From: Nocardioides sp. SYSU D00038
GTDB taxonomy: Bacteria; Actinomycetota; Actinomycetes; Propionibacteriales; Nocardioidaceae
Assembly (NCBI RefSeq): GCF_016924665.1
Contig: NZ_JAFFJT010000009.1
Coordinates: 1 to 64,000 of the forward strand
DNA length: 64,000 bases
Direction: 5' to 3'
The translations under genes and the position numbers were made by a program. Below the pieces are notes generated by a model. It ran no database searches, was not told where the DNA came from, and saw only the letters and a list, made by a program, of their open reading frames with translations. Shown here piece by piece: positions 28,601 through 34,367 of this stretch. Numbering within the stretch: position 1 is the stretch's first letter; each line of letters begins with the position of its first letter.

Positions 28601-29131
28601 CAGCAGCCCCCGGCCGGCTGCTCGGTCCCGATGTCGCGCCGCGCGCCTGCCGGCACCGGTGACTGCACCACCCACCCGGTGCGCCGTTTCGACCTGGCGC
28701 TCGACAAGCGCTCGGTGGGCGGAAAGCGGCTGATGGTGGGCGACAAGGCCCGCTACCGGATCGTGGTCACCAACAAGGGCCCCGACGCCGCACCGGGGCC
28801 GGTCACCGTGGTCGACAAGCTGCCCCGCGGGCTGGAGCTGCGCACGGCGCGAGGTCGGGGTTGGCAGTGCCAGGTCCGCACCCGCACCGACAAGGTGACC
28901 TGCGTGCGCACGGGCGCGCTGGCGCCCCGGGCCCGGACCTCGCCCATCACCGTGGTCGCGGTCGTGACCCGGGCGGCGGCCAACCGCACGGTGGTCAACA
29001 CCGCGCGGATCGCCGGGGTGGTCGACGGCAACACCGCCAACAACGACGACGCCGCCCCGATCCGGGTCGCGCCCCGTCCGCCGCTGCCCTCGACCGGCTA
29101 CCGCGTGGCCGGGCCCGGGTGGCGCTGGTGA
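19694..29131 (+). CDS. Giant secreted surface adhesin (CshA-like, GEVED and DUF11-type repeats, LPSTG)
   Basis: A 3,145-residue exported protein. After a signal peptide (1-37) and a Pro/Thr/Asp-rich linker come: a CshA NR2-like domain (about 135-345; LPGGYTLSFNVRT, NIPGRPSLYSQGG); a collar-like segment; three GEVED-type domains (about 477-646, 879-1063, 1253-1415; DDEDGV and GEVEDY motifs); two carbohydrate-binding-like jelly rolls (655-878, 1069-1253); twelve DUF11-like beta-sandwich repeats (1416-3060), each with a DDL-x2-VLDDA-type core; and a last DUF11 domain. LPSTG occurs at 3131-3135, but only YRVAGPGWRW follows, with no membrane helix. GGGGAAGGAACTCTC precedes the ATG. A sortase gene is 8 nt downstream, so sortase-linked anchoring or adhesion is inferred. 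Confidence 0.88.
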   Translation: MALRRHITSPSWRSLSTTVVTTIALLVGPLAYTGTAGEPSDPGAPPAAAATPNADEGTADPSAGDPGDPSQQPTSSTPAPSAPTSSTGTTTDSGTDAPERDAEPTPAGKGPAAGRGVGSSAAAAADTPTGCGYGVGGQFASTICWVDMAGYDDAQARTGAGQDMSVSLPGGYTLSFNVRTTVVPGMNGAPVAAVTTPIEKNPTTGDSRFAFGSEAYRNIPGRPSLYSQGGVAGTKGLDVSLTDIEMTDSAGGAVTSFAFVATDTEDNIGGESLRWTSDKTLNLIEALSTSTTKGCQPSSTTGLGTTTVDCTGVGAPSSLANKSRSILVSADAPNNFALRWITCCQSGIAFGVQTSSIEVVKQVDGRVAAADSFDVSLTSPSGSRLATATTGPATSAASATTGPVVVIPPNDDAPFTLTDAATPGSGTDPGGYTRSWTCTRNGVPFPPQPSASAASIAVPAGVGDQVVCTVTNTGPATDRADAPASYGTTTANDGAAHRIVGYNPTAGTAPLMLGARVDTDPDGAPGAASDGDDTAGVDDEDGVHFSTDVTAAGRLETVFVTASAAGFLNGWVDYDRDGTFEAAERLFTDTPVTAGVNRLTYTVPSGAAFVAGPAHARFRFSGAAGQVTGPTGTAPNGEVEDYARTLFDPQAAALEQCPVGSQPQPVSIIQNPSFETRTGTFANSSSANTINFAQSWYDAHSTGGQYHVFSPTFDSGPGEATMPFRAGADGYGFLGGHTTTVTGSNDAGEGATNTLVTPLAPGTEYVGFFSVGAGGYSRAGSGYLRVFGVSNRNIGSVPQSGVVNPTASNQEPLAATPVVAPAPAGTRAQWRTATFEFTPAAAWPYLRVEARNAVPANNGTVAGQAWMSFDDFQLFACNPVPADFGDAAGSFGTTVAQEGPRHLITGYDADANTSTLMIGATVDDETEGAPGPGADGDDTAGTDDEDVATVAVAPGASTATTTVPVTNTTGTTATLHGWIDTNDNGTFQASESASVAVPDGASSASLSWAGLPPATDGARPVVRLRLTTAALTDNTTTASVDERALGGAPDGEVEDLLATVATLLPDDCVNPFVEDFGTGPRGPLPAGQTTYTYSPSGAVVDGSYALVPGASTAYGNWWWTTDDHTPGDAAGRLMLINASVEPGKFFSKTFTGLTAGTQYEFSAWIMNGNGRAVAILPNVTFRVVDPATGDVLSQMNTGNLPLTIGSGPIWKPFGLKFEATQATARLELVNNAPGGNGNDLMIDDVAVAPTCEHGDAPDTYGTLNASDGPVHGRGTDLRLGAGIDYEGDGLPAGNAGGDDANASDDEDGVAALSVTTGTSPTAEVTVTNTTGTPATLAGWIDLDKSGTFDADERATATVAPGTTGGTSTLTWSGTVTTTQHTYARFRVFPGAVASPSPLGAATAGEVEDHPVTTLNPSLSLTKTSDATASSGPGDTVTYTVTLTNTGTGAFTAGNPARVVDDLTGVLDDATYQGDAVATVDGTAVTAPTYAEPRLTWSGPLAAGRSVVLTYSVELEGGGDGHVRNTAFVPPAGTPDPPTPDCAQTARPCATTTSELPKLSIRKTSNRTQLPAVGQQITYTVEVENTGLGAFTASHPATFSDDLGEVLDDATMTQGDVSADRGTATFSSPDLTWSGELPPGESATITYTLTYTGAGDQQLDNSACVPVEEAADPTDVCRTVSVPGSGLRHDKSVDPVSGTPVDEDQVLTYTLTFENVGNAAATVDTSDDLAGVLDDAELVGTPDAGAGLTATVNGTRLEIGGSVPAGQTRTVTYQVRVRAYADQGDHRLTNVLACEPSEPAGCAPETTTNPVRHLTLTKTSDATADSRPGDQVTYTVTAENDGEGDWTALDPATLVDDLTGVLDDAEYDGTATASAGTTSYVQPRLRWTGPIAHGETVTIEYTVTLTGGGDGQVDNVVWQPATPGNPGPTPDCATTTRPCATSGHDLPKLTIRKSSNRAQLPAAGNKITYTVTVANPGPGSYTAAEPATFTDDLSDVLDDATFDAGSISASTGAAALTGTTLTWTGALPAGGSVTVTYTLTYQETGNLVVDNRACIPVDEALDPDDVCRTVHTPGSGLRQTKRVDPRTGTAVVEGQVLTYTLAFENVGPAAAVVDTIDDLSGVVDDADLLTDSITAEAGLTAAPGAGGDELVVTGSVPTGETLTVTYQVRVRDFADQGDHVVTNALACQPGDPQPCDPTTTTNPVRHLQVSKTSDATASSKPGDTVTYTVRLLNDGTGDYTAAAPAAVVDDLTGVLDDATFDGSANASDGPAPSYDEPRLSWSGPLAAGDEVRITYEVVLTGGGDGVVRNVAWAPTDPTDPGPTPDCAAGSEPCATETFDLPKLTVDKTADRADLPAVGETVTYTVRVTSAGPGVYTTEHPASFTDDLSDVTDDGIVGTPTATVGDATISGDTLSWTGALGAAGEFADISYTVTYRATGDRVLANTACVPADEAQLPGAACDTVSVPGSGLMHRKSVDPASGTAVEVGDRLTYTLTFDNTQGRAAATVDTTDDLTAVLDDAAFDAGSITAGAGLGATRDGDTLAVTGTVPAGATRTVTYSVTVRPFAEQGDHVLRNALACEPGDPAPCAPATTTNPVRHLTLSKVQTSPSAPDTGDQVTYEVVVHNDGAGDYTAADPAEVVDDLTEVLDDATWDGTAAATAGTVGFVAPELTWTGALAHGASATITYSVTVTNLGDHELTNTAAVVGCDLDECNPDPVVTSLPHVVASKTTVPPTGTDLGEGDLVTYTLSWTNDGSAAGVVDATDDLSEVLDDAVLVDGPATSSPGVVTNLDGAELRVTGPIAVGATVTVTYQVRVRPDGTRGDNRQANVLSPDTPQVTCTDGTCQPVPPPATSHLLGELDDWKTADPAGGTMVQAGDRVTYTLHLTNTGTAPVEVARDDVLTRVLDDATLVSAPRSSDPALTVGAVTGGRFSVTGTLDPQQTVTVSYVVRVKPQSQQGDRRLGNFLVDQGQQPPAGCSVPMSRRAPAGTGDCTTHPVRRFDLALDKRSVGGKRLMVGDKARYRIVVTNKGPDAAPGPVTVVDKLPRGLELRTARGRGWQCQVRTRTDKVTCVRTGALAPRARTSPITVVAVVTRAAANRTVVNTARIAGVVDGNTANNDDAAPIRVAPRPPLPSTGYRVAGPGWRW
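23951..28680 (+). repeat. Three ~1.18-kb tandem supra-repeats inside the adhesin gene
   Basis: DUF11-like domains rotate in a fixed order. Type A starts with a (L/V)-(T/S)-K-TSDA-type sequence, type B with LPKL-(S/T)-(I/V)-(R/D)-K, and type C with VPGSGL. Type A starts at 23951, 25136, 26315 and 27491, giving periods of 1185, 1179 and 1176 bp. The fourth round loses the order and ends with divergent domains. This indicates duplication of a three-domain block of about 393 residues. Confidence 0.85.
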
Positions 29132-29138
29132 GCAGGCC

Positions 29139-29789
29139 GTGAGCGCCGCGCCGCGCGGGGGCGGGGCCCGTCGGGTCCTCGCCGTGCTGGTGACCGTGCT
29201 GGCTCCGGTGCTGGGCGCGCTCGCTCCCGGCCCGGCCGGGGCCGGCGAGTCCACGCCCGGCGCGGCGCCGGCGTCCGCGGTGGTCACGGCGCGCGGCGCC
29301 TGCTCGACCGCGGTGCGCGAGTTCCGACCGACCCGGGTCGTCGTGCCCGGCGTGGTCGGGGCGACCCGGGTGCTGGCCCGCGAGCGCGACCGGCGGGGCG
29401 CCCCGCTACCGCCCCCGCTGACACCTCGGGGCAAGTGGCAACTGGCGTGGGACCGGCCCTCGCGCACCGGGCCGGGCAGTGCGCGCGGCGTCGTGCGGAT
29501 GCTGGCCCACACCTACCCCCGCAGCGGGTCGCACGGCGGAGCCCTCGGCAACCGGCTGCTGCGCCGCCTGCACGCGGGCGACAGAGTCGTCGTCACCGGC
29601 CCGAAGGGGCAGCGGCTCTGCTACGACGTGACCCGGCGGGTCCGGGTGCGCGCCGGCTCGTCGCCGCCGGGCTTCTACTCGGTCACCAGCCGGCCGCGGC
29701 TGGCCATCCTCGTCTGCTCCGGAGTCCGTCGCGGTCCGGGCGACTGGAGCCACCGCACGATCTGGTACGCCGACCCGGTACGCGATTGA
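29139..29789 (+). CDS. Sortase (class F/E-like), paired with the adhesin
   Basis: A 216-residue secreted or membrane-tethered transpeptidase. It has an N-terminal hydrophobic segment (11-36, RRVLAVLVTVLAPVLGALAP) and a sortase catalytic core: His124 in MLAHTYPRSG, Cys193 in AILVCSG, and Arg206 in SHRTIWYADP. The ALGNRLLRRLHAGDRVVV block after the His is also typical of sortases. Sortases cleave an LPxTG-like motif and link the protein to the wall. The gene starts with GTG 8 nt after the adhesin stop, so it probably acts on that protein. It is shorter than many class A enzymes, as in actinobacterial class F. Confidence 0.82.
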   Translation: MSAAPRGGGARRVLAVLVTVLAPVLGALAPGPAGAGESTPGAAPASAVVTARGACSTAVREFRPTRVVVPGVVGATRVLARERDRRGAPLPPPLTPRGKWQLAWDRPSRTGPGSARGVVRMLAHTYPRSGSHGGALGNRLLRRLHAGDRVVVTGPKGQRLCYDVTRRVRVRAGSSPPGFYSVTSRPRLAILVCSGVRRGPGDWSHRTIWYADPVRD

Positions 29790-29831
29790 CCCCGTGCCGC
29801 CTTGACCGTCGAATCCTGTCAGGGGGAGAGA

Positions 29832-29874
29832 GCGGGTCGTCCTCGGGAACCCCGTGGTGTGGGGGACGACCCGC
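29832..29874. terminator. Terminator after the adhesin-sortase operon
   Basis: An inverted repeat GCGGGTCGTCC (29832-29842) and GGACGACCCGC (29864-29874) with a 21-nt loop, 43 nt after the sortase stop. The perfect 11-bp stem is likely to end the operon transcript. Confidence 0.8.
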
Positions 29875-29976
29875 ACCCTCCTCGACGTGGGTCAGGCGTT
29901 CGTCCGAACACCGGCCCCGACGGTGGGACGCCCGACGTCCCGTCGTGACGCGGGGACCACGGCCGCGATGCGAGCC

Positions 29977-29990
29977 CAAGACGAGTCTTG
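29977..29990. promoter_or_regulatory. 14-bp palindrome CAAGAC-GA-GTCTTG
   Basis: A perfect dyad in the ~190-bp gap before the small gene at 30064. A related AAGAC-CC-GTCTT dyad occurs at 60707-60718 before the histidine kinase gene. The two may be operators for one regulator, but nothing in the window identifies it. The rest of this gap (29875-30063) holds no other feature I can support. Confidence 0.4.
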
Positions 29991-30063
29991 TCCTCACGCA
30001 CCCGGCTTGAGATCCTGACGCTCCCCAGGACCAGGCACGGATGGGGCCGAAGGGCACAGGGAC

Positions 30064-30213
30064 ATGGGCGAGCTGAGGGTGTGCGCGATCTGTGGTGCCG
30101 CCTACGCCGACGGACGGCTGCACCAGGAGTTCCACGACGAGCTCGACGAGCTCCTGCTGCACCTCGAGCGGTACCGACGGCGCGAGACCGACGGGCGCGA
30201 CGGACGTGGCTAG
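30064..30213 (+). CDS. Small CxxC protein, hypothetical
   Basis: A 49-residue protein reading MGELRVCAICGAAYADGRLH and then a charged helix (QEFHDELDELLLHLERYRRR). One CAIC motif near the N-terminus could bind zinc or act in redox chemistry if paired with another protein's cysteines. AAGGGCACAGGG precedes the ATG. Its last 8 bases overlap the next gene, which also contains a CVTC motif, suggesting the two are made together. No family is recognised. Confidence 0.55.
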   Translation: MGELRVCAICGAAYADGRLHQEFHDELDELLLHLERYRRRETDGRDGRG

Positions 30214-30481
30214 GGCACAGCGAGCCCGGAGCCACGAGTGGCTGCGCGACGAGTGCGTGACCTGCCGTCTGCGTCGCCATGAGGTCTGGTTGCTCGACGA
30301 GTGGGGCCGGTCGGTCCGGGCGACGGTGTGGACGTCGCCGTCCGGGTTGGTCCGGGGTGCCCGGCCCTACCCGTGGGTGGCGGGGGTCGGACCCCTGCCG
30401 GGTCAGTTCCCGACCCAGACCGCCGAGCAGGCCTTTCCCGGGGTGGACGTCGGCCGCGAGCCCCCCTGCTCGGGGCACTAG
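30206..30481 (+). CDS. Hypothetical protein with CxxC and PYPW segments
   Basis: A 91-residue protein starting at GTG 30206, 8 nt inside the preceding small gene. It contains HEWLRDECVTCRLRRHEVW, then LLDEWGRSVRATVWTSPSG, and ends EPPCSGH. The CVTC pair resembles half of a zinc knuckle; the upstream gene supplies CAIC. No membrane segment and no recognised domain. The start was chosen by the overlap; a longer in-frame reading has Ser/Thr-rich shadow sequence. Confidence 0.55.
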   Translation: MARAQRARSHEWLRDECVTCRLRRHEVWLLDEWGRSVRATVWTSPSGLVRGARPYPWVAGVGPLPGQFPTQTAEQAFPGVDVGREPPCSGH

Positions 30482-30543
30482 CCAGGAGCGGGTGCCCCAC
30501 GGGTCGCTTCCCTATGCATCGTGCCGCGATATATGATTCCTGG

Positions 30544-30879
30544 GTGACCGAGCAGGCCCTCTTCATCCTCGCCAGCCTCGCCCAGGGCGAGCTCCACGGC
30601 TACGGCATCGCTCGCGACGTGCACGACCTGTCCGACGGGCAGGTGCGGCTGACCGCCGGGACGCTCTACGGCGCGCTCAACCGACTCTCCGAGGAGGGGC
30701 TGGTCGAGCCCGCCGGCGAGCAGCAGGTGCAGGGGCGGCGCCGGCGCTACTACCGGATCACCGCCTCCGGGCGAGCCGTGCTCGAGGCCGAGGTCGAGCG
30801 CCTGCGCCGGGCCGCGGCCACCCTGGGCGCCCGGGTCGCGGGTCGACCGGCGTCGGGGCTGTCGCAGGGGCTGGCATGA
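30544..30879 (+). CDS. PadR-family transcriptional regulator
   Basis: A 111-residue PadR-like repressor. The winged helix is clear: EQALFILASLAQGELHGYGI, then LTAGTLYGALNRLSEEGLVE and the wing GRRRRYYRITASGRAVL, with a short C-terminal dimerisation helix. GTG 30544 fits the usual family start; ATG 30514 is an alternative ten codons earlier. An AT-rich patch (gcgatatatgattcc) lies just upstream, possibly the promoter or autoregulatory site. The next gene overlaps by 4 bp, the usual PadR-membrane protein pairing. Confidence 0.9.
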   Translation: MTEQALFILASLAQGELHGYGIARDVHDLSDGQVRLTAGTLYGALNRLSEEGLVEPAGEQQVQGRRRRYYRITASGRAVLEAEVERLRRAAATLGARVAGRPASGLSQGLA

Positions 30880-31274
30880 GGGCCCGGCTGCTCGACCTGT
30901 GCCTGCTCGCCTACCCGCGCGCGGTCCGGGAGCGCGACGGCGACCACCTCCGCGACCTGGCCGACGAGCTCGCCGACGACCACGGGTTCGGGCGCGAGGC
31001 GGCGGGCCTGCTGTGGGCCGGGCTCGCCGAGCGCCGCCGGAGGGCGCGCACCGGGCGGGCGCTGGTCGCGTCGGTCGCCGCCGTCCTCCTCGTGGTCAGC
31101 GGCCTGGCCTGGACGGCGGCCGCGCAGGGCGGGCGGGCCGAGGAGGACCTGCTCGGATGTGCGGGTCGGTGCCCCGAGGTCGAGGCGGAGGTCGCCGCGC
31201 GGGTGAGCGACGGCTGGACGTGCACCGAGCGCCGGGAGCCGACGGGCGCCGGCTGGCGATGCGTCCGCGACTGA
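30876..31274 (+). CDS. PadR-linked single-pass membrane protein
   Basis: A 132-residue protein that overlaps the PadR stop as ATGA. Residues 1-55 form a helical segment (LLDLCLLAYPRAVRERDGDH) like the N-terminal domain of membrane proteins encoded beside PadR genes. One hydrophobic helix follows at about 61-84 (RALVASVAAVLLVVSGLAWT), and the outer tail has four cysteines (LGCAGRCP, WTCTE, WRCVRD) that could form disulfides. The 3' end overlaps the next gene by 16 bp. Function is unknown; regulation by PadR is inferred from the overlap. Confidence 0.75.
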   Translation: MRARLLDLCLLAYPRAVRERDGDHLRDLADELADDHGFGREAAGLLWAGLAERRRRARTGRALVASVAAVLLVVSGLAWTAAAQGGRAEEDLLGCAGRCPEVEAEVAARVSDGWTCTERREPTGAGWRCVRD

Positions 31275-32386
31275 GCGGGGCGGTCGGCGTCGCCGTCGTC
31301 CTGCTGCTCGCGTCGTGCCGCTCGGAGCAGCCGGCGCCGCCGGAGCGGGAGCCGGAGGAGGAGCCCGAGCGGATCGCCGTACTCCGCCCCACAGACGTGC
31401 CCGAGGGATCGAGCGGCAGCCTGGTGGCGACCCTCGACGGCGAGGTGGTGACCTGCCGAGGTTGGGGCGAGGCCGACCACGCCACCGGCGCCGCGGCCGG
31501 CTGCGACACCGTCTTCGACATCGGCTCGGTGAGCAAGCAGTTCACCGCCGCCGCCGTGGTCAAGCTGCAGGAGCAGGGGCGGCTGCGGGTCGCCGACCCG
31601 CTCAGCCGCTTCCTCGACGGCGTTCCCGACGACAAGCGCGCGATCACCGTCGAGCACCTGCTCACCCACACCGCAGGCCTGGTGGAGGCGCTCGGCGACG
31701 ACTACGAGCCGCTGTCCCGCGACGCCCTGGTCGCGGGCGCGCTGGCCGCCCCGCTCAGGAGCCGGCCCGGTGCTCACCACCACTACTCCAACCTCGGCTA
31801 CAGCCTGCTGGCCGTGGTCGTCGAGGAGGCCTCCGGGCTGGGCTACGAGGAGTACCTCGCCCGCGAGCTCCTCGCCCCGGCCGGGATGACCGACACCGGC
31901 TACGTGCTGCCGGAGTGGGACGCAGCCGACGTCGCCGTGGAGTACGACGCCCGCGGTCGCCCACAGGGACGCCCGTACGACCACCCCTGGGCCGCGGACG
32001 GGCCGTACTGGAACCTGCGCGGCAACGGCGGCCTGCTCTCGACCGCCCGCGACCTGGGCCGGTGGCTGCTCGCCCTCGACGGCGACGAGGTGCTGTCCGA
32101 GCGCGCCAAGGAGGAGCTGTTCCGGCCACGGGTGCTGGAGGAGCCCGGCGGCGAGACCCGCTACGCCTACGGCTGGGTGGTCGCCGACACGCCGCTCGGC
32201 ACGATCGACTGGCACAACGGCGGCAACGGCTGGGCCTACGCCGAGCTCGCCCGGCTGCCGGAACGAGGGGCCGGGCTGTTCTGGGTGACGAACCAGCAGC
32301 GCAGCGCGGCGGGCGGGTGGGCCCTCGACCGGCTCCGGCCGTCGCTGACCCAGCGGGTGGCGCAGCGGCTGGTCCAGGCGCCCTGA
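31259..32386 (+). CDS. Beta-lactamase-related serine hydrolase lipoprotein
   Basis: A 375-residue exported class C beta-lactamase/DD-peptidase-fold enzyme (Beta-lactamase family, PF00144 type). It has a lipoprotein signal with lipobox LLAS-Cys20, the nucleophile motif Ser90-V-S-Lys93, a YSN triad element at 176-178, and HNGGNG as the third motif. True beta-lactam hydrolysis is uncertain because many such proteins are esterases or D-amino acid peptidases. It begins 16 bp inside the PadR-linked gene, so all three are probably one operon. ATG 31259 is supported by the lipoprotein signal. Confidence 0.88.
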   Translation: MRPRLSGAVGVAVVLLLASCRSEQPAPPEREPEEEPERIAVLRPTDVPEGSSGSLVATLDGEVVTCRGWGEADHATGAAAGCDTVFDIGSVSKQFTAAAVVKLQEQGRLRVADPLSRFLDGVPDDKRAITVEHLLTHTAGLVEALGDDYEPLSRDALVAGALAAPLRSRPGAHHHYSNLGYSLLAVVVEEASGLGYEEYLARELLAPAGMTDTGYVLPEWDAADVAVEYDARGRPQGRPYDHPWAADGPYWNLRGNGGLLSTARDLGRWLLALDGDEVLSERAKEELFRPRVLEEPGGETRYAYGWVVADTPLGTIDWHNGGNGWAYAELARLPERGAGLFWVTNQQRSAAGGWALDRLRPSLTQRVAQRLVQAP

Positions 32387-32476
32387 CGCCGGGCCGCGCG
32401 ACCGCGTCATGGTGGGTCGCGCCCCACGTCCCGGGAGTGAGGGCCGCCGTCCGGACAACGACGACCCTCCACCACG

Positions 32477-32533
32477 GAGGGGGCGCGGACCGCCGCCCCA
32501 CACCCAGGGTTCCACGCGGTGGTCCGCCCCCTC
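32477..32533. terminator. GC-rich inverted repeat, probable terminator
   Basis: Arms GAGGGGGCGCGGACC (32477) and GGTCCGCCCCCTC (ending 32533) pair with a two-base bulge and a loop of about 29 nt. It lies 91 bp after the serine hydrolase stop. It forms part of the 337-bp gap before the anchor P gene, which otherwise holds the DasR-like site and the promoter. Confidence 0.6.
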
Positions 32534-32597
32534 TCCACCTCTGGCCGGCCCGCCGGGGCCGAGCCGTGCCCGGCGTCGTCCGGCTGCACGAGCGGCC

Positions 32598-32613
32598 ACT
32601 GGTCCAGACCAAT
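32598..32613. promoter_or_regulatory. DasR-type (dre) operator
   Basis: ACTGGTCCAGACCAAT differs at only two positions from the published Streptomyces dre consensus ACTGGTCTAGACCACT and contains the perfect palindrome TGGTC-CA-GACCA (32600-32611). DasR is a GntR-family regulator responding to GlcNAc-6-phosphate. The site is 110 bp upstream of the secreted choice-of-anchor P gene. Confidence 0.6.
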
Positions 32614-32723
32614 GCCCCCGGAGGTGTCCGGACCGTGCCTTCCGCGCCTCCTGCTCGTTGCTCCGGATGGAACCCCCCCGACCCACCTCGGCCCCCGTCC
32701 AAGGGCCGTGCAAGGACACAGAC

Positions 32724-33995
32724 ATGTCGAAGCGCATCTCCGCGGTGATCGTGGCCCTCGGTGTGTTGCTCACCTCCCTGGTGGCGACCTCCGCAGCCAC
32801 GGCCGCCGGGCCGAAGTTCTACTACTACGGAGCCGCTGGCGGCTCCCAGATCCAGGCCCTCGGCCTGACCGTCCGCAGCGACCTCACCGCAGCGTCCTCG
32901 ATCGCCGGCTCCCAGTGGGGCGTCACCGACGAGAACGAGCTGGTCGCCGCCAACGTCCTCGACGGGCTGGCCAGCCTGGGCGCGGTGCGCACCTGGGCCG
33001 GCGCCGAGCAGGCCGGTGGCGACGGCACCAAGATCACCACCGGGTCGCGCACGGCCGACGTCTCGCTGCTCGGCGGGCTGATCCGTGCCGACGCCGTGGA
33101 GACCGTGACGGTGGCGACCAAGACCCCGCTGCTCAACAACTTCTCGGCCAACACCCAGTTCGTGGGCCTGACGATCGCCGGCAAGAAGTACGCCGTGAAC
33201 GTCGCCAAGAACACCACGATCACCATCCCGGGCGTGGCCACCGTGATCCTCAACGGCTCGGTGCAGCGCACCGTGGAGGGCACCGTCTACAGCTACGGGT
33301 TCGGCCTCTTCGTCCAGCTGCTCAAGCCGTTCAAGAACGTGCCGGCCGCGGCCACCATCGTCCTCGGCCCGACCGCCTCGGGTGTCGCCGAGGCGCCGAT
33401 CGCCGGCGCCGCCGTGCTCGGCGGCCAGGGCTTCAGCTCCAGCGTGACCGTCGAGGGCGGCAAGCTGTTCAGCCTCGAGTCCGGGCCGAGCGCGTCCATC
33501 GCGACGCCGCCCGCCGGCACCAACGGCCGCACCATCCAGAACGCCACCGCCGAGGTCAACCTGCCCGGCATCCTGCACCTGGAGGCCATCAAGTCGACGA
33601 CCAGCGGCACCACGGTGCCCGGCGCCGCCGACGTCATGGTCAGCAACAAGCTCACCGGCCTCAACGTGCTCAACGGACTGATCACCGCCTCGGCGATCAC
33701 GACCACGTCGACCACCAGTCGTCGCGGTGACGGGCCCCGGAAGATGACGAACTCCACGCAGTTCCTCAACCTCAAGGTCGCCGGCATCAAGCTGCCGGTG
33801 AACGTGGCGCCCAACACCAAGATCGAGGTCGCCGGCCTCGGCACGGTCTGGATCAACAAGCAGGTGACCAACGCCCTCGGCGGCGGTGTCTACGGCGTCC
33901 AGGTGATCCTCAGCACCGCTCGGGCCGGCCTCCCGGTCGGCGCCAACATCACCCTCGGTGCCGCGATCTCCTACATCCGGGACGTCTCCGCCTGA
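32724..33995 (+). CDS. Secreted choice-of-anchor P family protein
   Basis: A 423-residue exported protein with a signal peptide (1-28; ALGVLLTSLVATSAATAAG). The mature part has two similar halves rich in beta-strand: each contains a LLGGLIRADAVETVT- or LNGLITASAITTT-like segment, then a TQFVGLTIAGKKYAVNVAKN- or TQFLNLKVAGIKLPVNVAPN-like segment, then an N-T-x-I-x-(I/V) stretch. This pattern is typical of actinobacterial proteins annotated choice-of-anchor P, of unknown function, probably surface or spore-wall associated. No sortase motif or membrane helix is seen. It is monocistronic, ending in a perfect hairpin. The dre-like site upstream suggests GlcNAc control. Confidence 0.78.
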   Translation: MSKRISAVIVALGVLLTSLVATSAATAAGPKFYYYGAAGGSQIQALGLTVRSDLTAASSIAGSQWGVTDENELVAANVLDGLASLGAVRTWAGAEQAGGDGTKITTGSRTADVSLLGGLIRADAVETVTVATKTPLLNNFSANTQFVGLTIAGKKYAVNVAKNTTITIPGVATVILNGSVQRTVEGTVYSYGFGLFVQLLKPFKNVPAAATIVLGPTASGVAEAPIAGAAVLGGQGFSSSVTVEGGKLFSLESGPSASIATPPAGTNGRTIQNATAEVNLPGILHLEAIKSTTSGTTVPGAADVMVSNKLTGLNVLNGLITASAITTTSTTSRRGDGPRKMTNSTQFLNLKVAGIKLPVNVAPNTKIEVAGLGTVWINKQVTNALGGGVYGVQVILSTARAGLPVGANITLGAAISYIRDVSA

Positions 33996-34013
33996 CCCGG
34001 CTCGCTCCACGTC

Positions 34014-34046
34014 GAACGCCCTCCCGTTGTGAACGGGAGGGCGTTC
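34014..34046. terminator. Perfect hairpin after the anchor P gene
   Basis: GAACGCCCTCCCGTT-GTG-AACGGGAGGGCGTTC, a perfect 15-bp stem with a 3-nt loop. Variants of the same stem sequence (GAACGCCCTCC/GGAGGGCGTTC) recur within the nearby intergenic repeat arrays, so this terminator may be the ancestral or structural part of that repeat family. Confidence 0.88.
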
Positions 34047-34367
34047 GGCCGTCTGGGGGCTGGTGGTCGAGCAGCGACCGCCCGCCGTGCGTGGCGACTC
34101 CGCGGACGGGGCTCGGGCGCGTGCTGACTCCCGGTCTGTGTGATCCGGGGTGTGGGTGACTGTGGGTGGGTGGGGTGCGGGGTGCCGCGCTTGGGGGCAC
34201 TGCGGCTGCTGCGCGCCCGACGTCGTTCGGCACTCGTTGCCGTGTCGCCGGACTCTGCCCTGCCGTTCCCTGTCGCGGTCTTCGGCGCCACATCGGGGGT
34301 TGACGTGCCGAACGCCGCCCGTCGCTCCGCCGCCTCCGTGCCGGCGGCGCGGCGCCCCGCCTGGCGG

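Noticed and set aside
29110..29131. PGWRW ending of the adhesin as relative of the SSWGW peptides
   Set aside because: Only Trp richness is shared; the context is a sortase-type C-terminus and the sequences do not align.
23108..29512. A very long open frame on the minus strand opposite the adhesin gene (over 2,100 codons), plus another at 19499-23065
   Set aside because: The translation is rich in Arg, Gly, His and Val with no domain structure, as expected for the antisense of high-GC codon usage. The plus-strand protein has a signal peptide and repeated recognisable domains.
32407..32723. Coding sequence between the serine hydrolase and the anchor P gene
   Set aside because: Frames here are short or Arg/Pro-rich; the region is better explained by a hairpin, the dre-like site and a promoter.
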